From contig NC_088777.1 of NCBI RefSeq assembly GCF_954871325.1, positions 35,813,366 through 35,877,365 of the forward strand: a stretch of DNA of 64,000 nt. The letters run 5' to 3'. Shown here piece after piece: positions 24,384 through 34,700 of the stretch; position 1 is the first letter of the stretch; every line of letters begins with the position of its first letter. The notes below the pieces were generated by a model. That model had not been told where the DNA came from. It did no database searches and saw only the letters and a list, made by a program, of their open reading frames with translations. The stretch comes from Gordionus sp. m RMFG-2023. Taxonomy: Eukaryota; Nematomorpha; Gordioida; Chordodea; Parachordodidae. Made by a program: the position numbers and the translations under genes.

Positions 24384-26239
24384 CAGGAATTTGGTCTGGG
24401 GGGGATAATAAATTTTTTTAAGAAATAATATTTTTAATTAAAAATACTAAGCATAAATTTATTAGGATTAATAACTTTTCTAATACACAATTTTAAACTA
24501 ATGTGAATTAAAAAAATTATATATATAAACCGGCATTTAAATGTGAATCATAAAATATAAAGTGAATATAACCCACGATATGAATCACTTAAATGACCCA
24601 AAATTTAAATTTGAATTTTTTGAGCTTTTAAAATATATAAAGTATAAAAAATTTAAATGTTGTAAATATAAATTAATACACGAAAAGTTTCTCAGGAATT
24701 ATTGTATTTTGTATGTTTTGAGCTAATTTTTCAATTATCAATCCTTGCTTGGCGTTAAATGTCTATGAATATTCAAAAGATCCAAATCATTCAATCTACT
24801 TTCAGATGTTTATTTCATAGGTATGTTTTTCACAGACTTGCAGGCCCGGCCCCCGAGCCGGACCGTATTTTAATTTTTTTAAATATACCCGGGCCGGGCT
24901 CATAATTTTTTTTTTTAAAAACACCCGGGCTGGGCCTGAAAATTTTTTAAGAAAAAATATCCGAGCCGAGTTGTATATTTTAAAACCAAATGTTTGAAAT
25001 CGCCATTATTAGCTATAAATATCAAAAATAAATATAATTTATTTTAAAAAATTTGGGCTGGGCTAGCCGGGCCGGGCCTGAAAATTTTTTTAAAAAAAAC
25101 CCGGGCCGGAAAAAATTTTTAAAAAAAATCTGGGCCTGGTCCTGCAAATGGTACCTCTGCAAGGCTCTGTTATTCTTCTTAAAAAAGTGAATGTTCTCTC
25201 ATTAGTTTACTAAAGAGCTGCTAATATATATATAACCATTTTAATAATTGGGAGTATAATCTAAAATGTGTTTGAAATAAAAAGCATCCATAGCATTTTT
25301 TGGGACTGTATCAACCATAGTTAATCTTTTAATCATAGTTATTCAGCTAATAAGGCATCATAAGATATTTTAACATCTTCATGATAAAAATATAACAAAT
25401 ATTTATATTTTTTTTCTATCACCATATGAAAAAGGTTGGAAGAGGGGACATTTATTTTATAATACTCTTCTACTGATCCTATATTAATGTTTTGATGATG
25501 AGTTTGCTTGCTGCAAGTCGAGGGGGACAAATATTTAACACGTATAGCTCTGCTTTTGACTCAACAATAACATATAAAATTTTAAATTCTTCAACAACAC
25601 TAGCTTTATTTCCTTGAGTTCTAATAAAATGCTCTCCGCTATTCTCATCTTCTTAATCAAGTCAATGTTATGTTTTTGAAAAGTATTACATAAAATAGTT
25701 GTATAATTAAATAATACATTCTAATGAGAAAAAAAATTTGGAATAAGTATTGAATCCAATAATTTTCTTGCTTCTGAGGAAATATTTCTTTCAAGCCATT
25801 GTGATATTTCAGTAATAGCATTAATAATCAGCTCTTCTAACTCCAAAATAGCTGTTACTGTGGCGGAGACTGGATCTCGTTGGACAAGCTTGCAATTTTT
25901 TTCTCCCTGTTGGACAAGGAGTTTTAGAGATAATTATTATTTTATTAGAAATTTAGATAAATATTACGCCACTAAAATTTGAAAATAATAGGTAAATTAC
26001 GCCAAGGAAAACTTGAAATCGAAATTGATTGATAAAATAACTTAGTAGATGAATGTGATAAATAAATGTAATTAAATATATATATATATATATATGTATA
26101 TATGAGATAAGAATAAATATTAACAAATATAAATTAATATTAACAATAATATTTTTGAAAAATATAATCCGGCATCTGCATTTTTTGGCTTTGGGGGGGG
26201 ATTTGTCCCCCTGCCCCTCCCTTGCTGCGTACGCGCCTG
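24384..26239 (-). mobile_element. hAT remnant inside the inner LTR element
   Basis: The ends CAGGAATTTGGTCTGGGGGG and TTGCTGCGTACGCGCCTG are flanked by a perfect 8-bp duplication CATCAACT (24376-24383, 26240-26247). The minus strand carries scraps of a DUF4371-type hAT transposase. Bases 25910-25750 read AILELEELIINAITEISQWL. Bases 25530-25440 read SKQTHHQNINIGSVEEYYKI, the same block as RQSNRSNIDASPIEDFYKI in the 3720-5390 element. Several stops and shifts; no intact frame. Confidence 0.75.
24831..25171. mobile_element. GC-block MITE (GGCCCGGCCC / CCGGGCC) inside the hAT
   Basis: The ends are CAGACTTGCAGGCCCGGCCC and GGTACCTCTGCAAGGCTCTG. Inside, CCCGGGCCGG-type blocks alternate with A/T runs of 10-20 bases. 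It is the best-preserved member of the family seen at 650-2335, 2680-2815 and 44820-45216. No clear 8-bp duplication was found. Confidence 0.7.
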
Positions 26240-28258
26240 CATCAACTATTTCCTAACAATAAATTTATATTCTAATCTTTCGCCGAATTTTTAAATTATT
26301 ATATCTTAAACTATTAGTTTAATATTAACTTTCGCAATTTATGTTTCTTTTTCTTTGTCATATTTATTTCTAGTGATCAATTAATAATAATTCTAAAATC
26401 TAAAATATCATATTCTCTATTAGTTTCAAAATTCCAATGGTTTTAGTTTACCAGTAACTTCTAAATATAAAATTCCTAATTATCACCTTTAAATAACTAA
26501 ACACAAACTTCTTTATATCTTATCTACTATGTGATATATATTTCATATATATTTGTATTAGATATTTCATATATGTTGGTATATTATATATATTCATCAA
26601 TATTAATATTATTAAATGATAAATGTCAATCAATTATTAATATATATTTAGAAACATAAAAAATATTGATTTTTGTTTATATTGATTGATAAAGAATTAA
26701 CGCGGAGGAATATAATAATTGTAAAACAAAGAAAAGAATTTTTATATATATTTTTATATGATTATGATTTTTATGATTGTTTTATAAAAAATATGGGAAT
26801 TAATTTTAAAAAAAGTTATAAAATAAAGAAATGTTAAATTGTAGTAAAATGTTCAAAATTCTAACCATTAATATTAAGTTATAATAATAATCGGTGAGAT
26901 TATTGGGAAATTATAAGTTATAATCATAATCAGTGAGATTATTGAGAAACAATATTATAAATTATTGGGTGTTATTTTGAATGCTACCTTTATAATTCTT
27001 TGTTTTTAATTTTAGATTTTATATTCTACATAAACATAATCTTATCAATAATTTTTCTTTTTCACTTTTATTTACATATTTTTCTTACGTTCTTCTGGAA
27101 TTTTTTTTTTGTATTAGAATACAGTTTGACACATCTCCTTGTCCCGCCGTATATATTGATTTGCATTAGACTGAAAAGTTCTAATTGCCCTGTCGCCTCC
27201 TCTCTTCAACACCACTGTCAAGAAAGCGGGATTGTCAAGAAAGCGAGATTTGACATTGGAATCAAAACCTAAATATAAATAAAAAGAAATATATACTAAA
27301 ATTATAGTTGAATCCTTTATTAAATAATAATCAATATAATTAAATACAAAGTAAAAAACATAATCAAAATAAAAGAAAAATTAAAATTAATAAAAAAATA
27401 AAAAAATTAAAACGTAAATTTAAGTTAAAAATAATAATTTAATCATCATCTTTCGCCTCCTAATTTTTCCATTATATATCCTTTTTCTTTAATCAACATT
27501 TGCATAGTCTCAATTTGTATCGAAATTTAATTCTTTTTTCTTGAGTAGATTTGAATATCTTTCGGCTTCGTAATTTTGTTTAAAAGTAATTTGCCTGTCT
27601 GGCGTTTTTCTTAATCTAGTAAATTTGCATGTTACCACAATTACAACAAAAGGTAATAATAAAAAATGTTCCATTATTTTCCTTTAAATAGGGTTAACAA
27701 ATTTGTTTACCAACTTTGTCATTACTTTAAAAATATTAATAATTCCTATATAATCATCCTACAAAAATCCTTATTCTAATAATAAAATTCTGGCTTCAAC
27801 CAGTACACGTTATAATTTACCATTAAATTTAATTTAAAAATTTTAAATTAATATTTATGTAAAATATTTACTTACCTTTTTATTTAAGTAAATCAGTATC
27901 TACCAGAATTCGTCATCCTGGTCACGGCACCACTTGTTAAATGATGAACTTTATTAACATCAACAAATATATATCAAATCAGCAATACATCTGGTAAAAA
28001 TTACACAAAATACATCATCATGTCTGAAGACAAAGCTTCTTCAGATATCAACTAACTTCAAAAGATCACTTTTGATTGTCATTTCATATATATCATTATA
28101 TATGTATATATAACAAAAATACAAAACTACAACGTAAGTATTATAATTTATTAATACAAGATAATTATTTCAATGTTAATATTGAACTATTCTTCCTTTA
28201 GTCATAAATATGGATGACGAATTGAGGAAAAAAATACACAGTAAAGTATTATATAAAG

Positions 28259-28725
28259 TTGGTTATGGTCGGTGCACTGGTCTATAGATTTGGTTAACCA
28301 TATCGACCGATTTGATTGAGTTAGGCTGCTTATTTTTTCGAGCAAAAATCATACCAAAAATTACGATTATTCGACCCAACCAAGCAATTTAACAACCCAT
28401 AAAATATTTAAAAAATTTGGATTTGTGACAAATTTTACTTTTGCCTTATTTTCCGGAAAGATTTTCCATTTTATGTCGTTGTAATTAGTAAAAACACGAC
28501 TTTTACTATGAAGCTCAAATTATAAAAGTTAGAAGGCTTGGTTTTTTAATATTTTAAATTTAATAATAAGGCCATCAAAAATTTAAGAAACATGTTGTGC
28601 CAATATTTTTTCTTAAAAAAATTGGATATTATTTAAAATAATATGGGGTAGCTTCGTTCTGACAACAAACCTGGTTAAGAATATATAATTTTATCGATTT
28701 TTAATAATTTTGAAAGTATCAATAA
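28259..28725. other. AT-rich DNA with no clear feature
   Basis: There is a short block at 28263-28320 with GGTCGGTGCACTGGTC and ATCGACCGATTTG that is GC-richer than its surroundings. Nothing else can be assigned. Confidence 0.4.
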
Positions 28726-28729
28726 TTGA

Positions 28730-29560
28730 CACAATTTTTATGTTATATCCTTGTTTAAATTTTATAAAATTTTAAAAATAAGGTATAAAAAGGTTTATAA
28801 TAAGGATTATGACAATTGTAACTTTTCTATGATACATCTTTATTCAAATTTTTATTTATGCTAATATAAATTTTTACCTATTTGCTTGAAAAAAAAATCA
28901 AAAAAGTTAAAAAAAATAATGATTAGAACAATTGTCACCTTTTTATGGTAGATCTTTTAATTTAACATATTTACAATAAATTTTTTACCATTTTGCGTCT
29001 AAAAAATTTAATAAAGTAAAATAACAACGATTATGACAATTGTCACTTTTCTATGGTACATCTTCATTGAAATTTTAATTTTACATGTTAATTATATAAG
29101 CTATTTGAGTCAAAAAAATTCAAAAAGTTAAAAAATAGCTATTATGACAATTGTTACTTTTCTTTTTTACCGTACATCTTTATTGAAATTTTAATTTAAC
29201 ATATTTAAAATATATATTTTTATCCATAAGAGTCAAAGAAAATTTTAAAAGTTAAATAATTATGATTATGACAATTGTAACTTTCTATGGTATATCTTCA
29301 TTGATATTTTTAATTTTCCATGTTAATAATATAAATTTTAATCCTTTTGCGTCATAAAAAATTCAAAAAGGTTTAAAGAAAAACATAACATCTTTATTGA
29401 AATTTTAATTTAAATTTTTAATAATATAAATTACCCATTTGTGTCAAAAAAGCTAAAAAAAAATAACAATTATGACAATCGTCACTTTTTATGGTACATC
29501 TTCATTCAATTTTTATTTTAATTTAACATGCTTACTAACCCGTACTTCCAAAAAAATATT
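28730..29560. repeat. Tandem array, unit about 111-122 bp, about seven copies
   Basis: The string ATTATGACAATTGTCACTTT recurs with small changes at about 28804, 28919, 29029, 29141, 29263 and 29465, plus a shortened unit near 29380. Each unit continues TATGGTACATCTTCATTGAA, TTTAATTTAACAT, then CATTTGMGTCAAAAAAATTC. Units differ by several bases and small indels, so the array is old. No coding. Confidence 0.85.
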
Positions 29561-29947
29561 ATAAAAAAAATCATTTACATCTTTGATTCGAATTTTATGA
29601 TCTTCAAAGATCTCGATCTTCAAAGATCTCGATCTTAAAAGATCGTTGCTCAAAATTATTTTAAATAAATATTTATCGTTGCTCTAAATTTAAAAATAAA
29701 ATCTTCAAATTTTACGATCGATCTTGAGGATTCTTTTATTTTGAGCAAATGTATAACTTTGTTGCCAATAAAATTATGCTTAAAAAATATTTATTAAACA
29801 CTAAACAAAATATGTATATAAATTTTCAGAAAAATTTATAAATGTTTATATAATATTTATAACAAAAGATAAAGAATTGAATCATCAACTTAAGGAATGC
29901 GTGACAAGTTTATTGGAAAATTGCACATTATTTATAAAAAGGAAGCA

Positions 29948-30215
29948 CTATATGGAAACATAAATGCATTTATCATGTATAAATAAAATTTTACAAGTTA
30001 TCAGTAGTGATTTGAGATCTTTTTGATTCATTATCAAACCTGCAACAAAAAAAATGTGTTCATTCGGGATGCTGATAACTGGGTTCGGGGTGCCGATAGT
30101 TACGACGGGAAGTATTTTCACAGTCAGTATTGCTAAATTAGATAATTCTGCTCTATTCGTTTCCAAATGCCAACAAATCAATTTCAACTTATTCTTGCTG
30201 TCATAATATCTCATA
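29948..30215. other. Short open frames on both strands, unassigned
   Basis: The minus strand is open for 88 codons (RYYDSKNKLKLICWHLETNR); inside it a good acceptor TTTTTTTTGTTGCAG occurs on the minus strand near 30038. The plus strand also has a frame from ATG 30055 (MCSFGMLITGFGVPIVTTGS). The segment is GC-richer than its flanks, which hints at an exon, but neither strand gives a family match. Confidence 0.2.
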
Positions 30216-30333
30216 TTATAGCTAACATTGCAGGAAATATAAAGAATATTGATACTACTATAAGATTTAATTTATAATAAATATTTTTATACAAATTTTT
30301 TTCTTCAATTTAAAGATATTTATAAATAAGCGC

Positions 30334-30453
30334 CATGCCACTAAAAATCTACGTCATTGAAATGTCTAAAAAAGGTTCGACGACGTGGCTGCGCACAGAT
30401 CTAGAAGCGACTAATGTCCATTATAACCGAGAGCAAATTTTTATTTTTCGGTA
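30334..30453 (+). CDS. Possible small ORF or first exon
   Basis: From ATG 30334 a 39-codon frame reads MPLKIYVIEMSKKGSTTWLR then DLEATNVHYNREQIFIFR and TAG. A GT at 30450-30451 could be a donor, which would make this a first exon. No partner exon was found before the tRNA gene or TMF1. Unrecognised; composition is the only support. Confidence 0.22.
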
Positions 30454-30888
30454 GATTTTAGATTGCTAAATGATGACCAAAATTTATGACAAACAGGGTC
30501 CCCTACCCACACCCCCAAAATTCCCGGTCCATCTACCGTAGTCTACCCTCTACCACTCATGGAGCCTCTGGTTAGCATTCTTCATCGAGGAATTTTATAG
30601 AACCATCTAAAATATTTTATAATATAATAAACAATAACAACACTACCATTTTCTTCTAGCGCATCTTAACGGACTAAAAGCTGTTCAACACGTTTTAATA
30701 GTATGGGTAACAAGTCTGAAAATATTCCATCTCTTTTTAATTTATTTTTCTAAAAATTTGTAAACATTATAGCTATTTTTTAATTAAAATTTTTTTAAAA
30801 ATCAACCCTTACCTAAAAATAATTTAAGTGAAAATTAAATTAATCTGAATTCTGATTATATGATTAAAAAAAATGTTTTACTTAATAT

Positions 30889-30894
30889 AAAAAA
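30889..30894 (-). terminator. RNA polymerase III terminator of the tRNA-Ile gene
   Basis: TTTTTT on the minus strand, 2 nt past the discriminator base. Confidence 0.9.
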
Positions 30895-30896
30895 TG

Positions 30897-30984
30897 TGCC
30901 CCGGGTGAGGATCGAACTCACAACCTCCGCATTGCTCAATACTATTTATAAGTACGGCGCGCTGACCAATTGCGCCACCGGGGC
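30897..30984 (-). tRNA. tRNA-Ile (anticodon UAU) with 14-nt intron
   Basis: It folds as a full cloverleaf. The acceptor stem is GCCCCGG/CCGGGGC with discriminator A, the D stem GCGC/GCGC, the anticodon stem CCGTA/TGCGG (one G-T pair) and the T stem GTGAG/CTCAC around TTCGATC. The anticodon TAT is at 30950-30948 and follows U33. A 14-nt intron (30946-30933) follows position 37, as in metazoan tRNA-Ile(UAU), which is nearly always intron-bearing. Without it the tRNA is 74 nt. The A box (TGGCGCAATTGG) and B box (GAGTTCGATCC) are intact. Six Ts follow at once (30894-30889), a pol III terminator. It reads AUA codons. Confidence 0.97.
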
Positions 30985-31665
30985 TTGTGAAATTCTTTAA
31001 CTTTTTTTTTAGATAAACCAAGGTTATTATATTATTTAATTAGTCAAATTGATCTTAATTATGTTAAATTGAAGAATTGATAAACATTAATATTCCATCG
31101 AGCATTTTTTAAATATTTTTGGATCACACATTTATTACATTCACGCATTTGGAATGAATTAGATATTGATAGTCAGGTAATAATTAATTAGTCTGTTATA
31201 TATTTATAAATATTATTAATAAAAATCAATCTCAAGTCAAATATGTTGATAATATTGAATAATTTACTGCAAAGAAAATTTTATAGAACAATAAATAGTT
31301 ATATTTAATGATAAAATTAATTGGATAGGGATATTTAATTAAAACAAGTATTAATGAATTACATTTTTATAATAAACTGGCATTTTGTTATATTTTTGCT
31401 AATAGTTCACAACAAATCATCTCCCTTTTATATTATTTTTATAAGGGTGATCTATCAATTCTATAATTATAAATTAAGTTTTTAATATAATGTAAGAATT
31501 TGATAACATCATATAGGGTAATAGCAAAAAGATATATTATAAAATAAATAGGTTAATGTTTGTATCTATATAATAAAAATTTACCTTAAGATCATGTTTT
31601 TATGTATAATATTATATATATAGCCCTTGATTGAGTTTTCAATCTGGTTTATTCGTAATTAACAT

Positions 31666-31794
31666 ATGAATTGGCTTGATACAACTTCCCTCTCTATCAT
31701 AGCTACATCAGCTTTCAAAAAGGCTCAGAAAAAAATTGATAGAATATTAGAAATTCAAGATGAAGATGGTGCTAATCTAAAATTTAAATCTAAT
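31666..31794 (+). CDS. TMF1: TMF1 exon 1 (start codon, conserved N-terminus)
   Basis: The ATG at 31666 opens MNWLDTTSLSIIATSAFKKA then QKKIDRILEIQDED, the amphipathic N-terminal segment shared by animal TMF1 proteins (human MSWFNASQLSSFAKQALSQA). It ends at GTAAGA in phase 0. This match fixes the start. Confidence 0.92.
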
Positions 31795-34700
31795 GTAAGA
31801 ATATAATTTTGTACTAAGTAACAACTTTCTTTACATTCTCATTTTCCTATAATTATTTTTATTTTCACAAGTCTATAGTTATTTATGTCTTCAAAGAAAT
31901 AAATATTAATTTTACAGTTTTTTTTTCTTGAAGGAGAATGATTCAACTGTAATAGTAAATGAATCAAATAATTCAAAATCTAATACAAAGATTTCTAAAT
32001 TAACGGAAATGTTGGAAATATGTAAAGATGCTATAATTGATAAAGAAATTCAACATAATTTTTCTGATAAAACAAAGGGTATTGATATTGCAGATAGTTG
32101 GAATGAGTGGAATGGTGAAGATGTAATAAAAGGTTGAAAATTATGACCTAATTTATAATAGAAAAAGGGAAAGTAGTTAATTTATAAAAGTGAAGATGGT
32201 AAGGAGAAAGGAAGCAATAAATAGAAAGAAATATTTTTTAAAAAAAGAAAACAGCAATATATTTTTTTAACATTATACTTATATAAATATGAATAAACAA
32301 GTTTTACATGAATTACTTTGTATTTTATCTTAAGAAAATGTTAATGAAATCCTACAAAACAATATAGCCATTCACAATATTGATGAGGTATTTCCTATTT
32401 CTATTTTTATCTGATTGAATAAAGATTTTAAATAAATTTAAAAATAAGAAATTTTAGATTAGGAGGTGTGAAATATGTAATTTTCTTATCAAAAAATAAA
32501 CAAACATAATAAATTATCAGAGTTATTGCTGAATATTTATATTTAATGCACAATTAAAAGGAAAGAATATTTTGAGTGTGAAGAGATATATTTCCTAATT
32601 GTAATTTCATTCATAAAATGTTAGGTTACATGGGCTGACCCTATACCTAAAATATTCTTTGCCTAGCTATATCCAGGATTTTGCTAAGGGGTGAGGGAAC
32701 CCTATTAGTGAGGTTTCCCTCCTTAAATTTTATTGGAGGCTTTTATGCCCACTTATTGTTCTCCTTCAGCTATAATGGGGTTTTACTTTTTTATTAAAAT
32801 GTTTTTTTTCTTAAAATTTTGAATTATAGCTATTAATTTAAACTTTTATTAACTTTACTAATTTATCCTTCAAAGTTTTCTTTATAGTGATATTTTGTAT
32901 ATATTTTGGAGAAGGTGGGGCGGGGGGGGGGGGGTGTAGGGGTAATTTGTTTAGCATAAAATGATATTTACGAAACAGGCAAATATGTGAGAGAGGGCCT
33001 TTATTACGCGCCTGATTCTTTTGGCGAAAATATCGATTCTGCAGGTCTTTAACAAGAATAAGATATGACAGGGCTCCATACAACTCCCTATAGAAAGTTA
33101 GTTACATCTCATCTATGCCCCTCTATATATTATAAAAAATCATATTGAGATCTGTTTTTTTCGATTTACGGAAATTATTAATTTTATGAATGTCAAAAAA
33201 AGTAAAAATCTGATCAAAACTGGAAATGGTGATCAAAAGGGAAAAGGGGTATTATCATAAAAGGAAAAACATGCCCTAAAAGGAACTGTTTCAATCAAAA
33301 AAGGAAAATCCCCATCTAGAAAAGGAATATTACTATGGCATTGTTAATTTTTTGAACGTGAGAAGGTTTTTTTTCATTTCAGCTTTGGCAAAAAACAGGT
33401 AATTTTATCAAAAATGAGCAAAAAAAAAATTCGCGAAAATTAGCTTAACCTTAAATTTCCAAAAAAGACGATGTCTAAAAATTTTTTTTATCCCCTCCTA
33501 ACCACGCTACTTGGCAAATCATTATTTTTTATAAGTAACAATTTATATTTGTTTTAAATTAGTAAGTTATACGGTAAAAAATTAAAACATGAACATTTAT
33601 ATACACTATTGAATTAAAAATATATATTAAAAACAAAAAAATCAATATAAAAACATATAATTAAAAGAAGGGAAATTAAGAAAAAAAAAATTAAAAAATT
33701 TAGTTATGTTTTCTTTTATGAAATTTTGTATTTTATATCAAATTGCTTTTGCAAACAACTTACATTTTTAGCCAAAAAGCCCGCCAACTCGTTGTTTAAA
33801 ATTTTTTTTAACCCGTCCACCTATTTATATTTTTTTAAAAAAAAGATTACCCGCCCTACTGCCCATTTATCTATAAATTTTGTTATATTTTAATGTATTT
33901 CTAATTAAACATATATAATATACAAAATTATGAAATAAAATTTTTATTTTTAATAAATTGAAGTCTGTTCTGCTCATTTCGCCTGAAAAATATAAAAAAT
34001 TTACCCGCTCATAACTGCCCACTGCTTTAAAATTTAATTTAACCATTCCAATGTTAAAAATATTTTAGAAAACCCGGCGGGCTAAAAATCCGCCTAATGC
34101 AGACCTCTACCCCCCCCCCCTTCCCCCTACTATAGATGGCCCTAAGGTTAAACATTATGATAAATATATCATAAATTGTTAAACACCTATTTTTGATTTC
34201 AGTACATGAATTAATCTACCAATATTTGATAGGTCTTTTCCAATCCTAGTCCACCAGAATTGGTTATCAGCAGTGCCTCACAAGTTAATTTGTCTTTGAC
34301 TGGTTCTTATCAAGATGAAACTCCTAACTTAGATGATCAAGAAGGTTCATAAAAAATCTCTCTTAAGTTTGGTTTCAAAAATCAAAAATATATCTTTAAC
34401 TTGTAATTAGCATGCACTTTATGAATATGATATTTAATTGTTTTTTCCTAACCTTTAGGCTTGACAATAAATTAAATTTATATATTTTTTTAAATGTTAT
34501 ATTTTTAATTATATTTATCCATGAATTAACTCTTTTTTATATATTCCTCAAATAAATTTATGGAAATTGTTTCATAATTGTGTTACCCTTTTAAACAAAA
34601 TTTTAAAATAATTTTTATTCATCATCATCATTTTCGGCATTAAATTATCCCCGAAGTCTCCACGCGCTTACATATTGTTATGGTTATAAATACACTAAGT

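Larger units (their letters stand above)
23511..27647 (-). mobile_element. Inner LTR element (fossil) nested in the outer one
   Basis: Direct repeats of about 430 bp at 23511-23946 and 27216-27647 begin TGTCAAGAAAGCGG. They are near identical for about 390 bp and then diverge toward ends reading ACAAC. AAAAGG stands on both outer sides (23505-23510, 27648-27653). The minus strand beside the right LTR reads TGGTGTTGAAGAGAGGAGG, a possible primer site. No capsid or polymerase domain was recognised. The interior is largely taken up by a hAT. It looks broken. Confidence 0.7.
21437..28133 (-). mobile_element. Outer LTR element (fossil) holding a nested LTR element
   Basis: LTRs of about 200 bp at 21437-21637 and 27935-28133 begin TGTTAAATGATGAACTTTAT and end ACAAAACTACAAC. 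A perfect 5-bp duplication GTAAG flanks them (21432-21436, 28134-28138). Beside the right LTR the minus strand reads TGGTGCCGTGACCAGGAT, a good primer-binding site, so the element points left. Its own interior (21638-23510 and 27648-27934) shows no protein domain I can recognise. It looks broken; the LTRs are similar but not identical. The second LTR element lies inside it. Confidence 0.8.

Noticed and set aside
27000-27272. 90-codon Phe/Ile-rich frame
   Set aside because: Runs through T-rich DNA into the LTR; the hydrophobic look comes from TTT and ATT codons.
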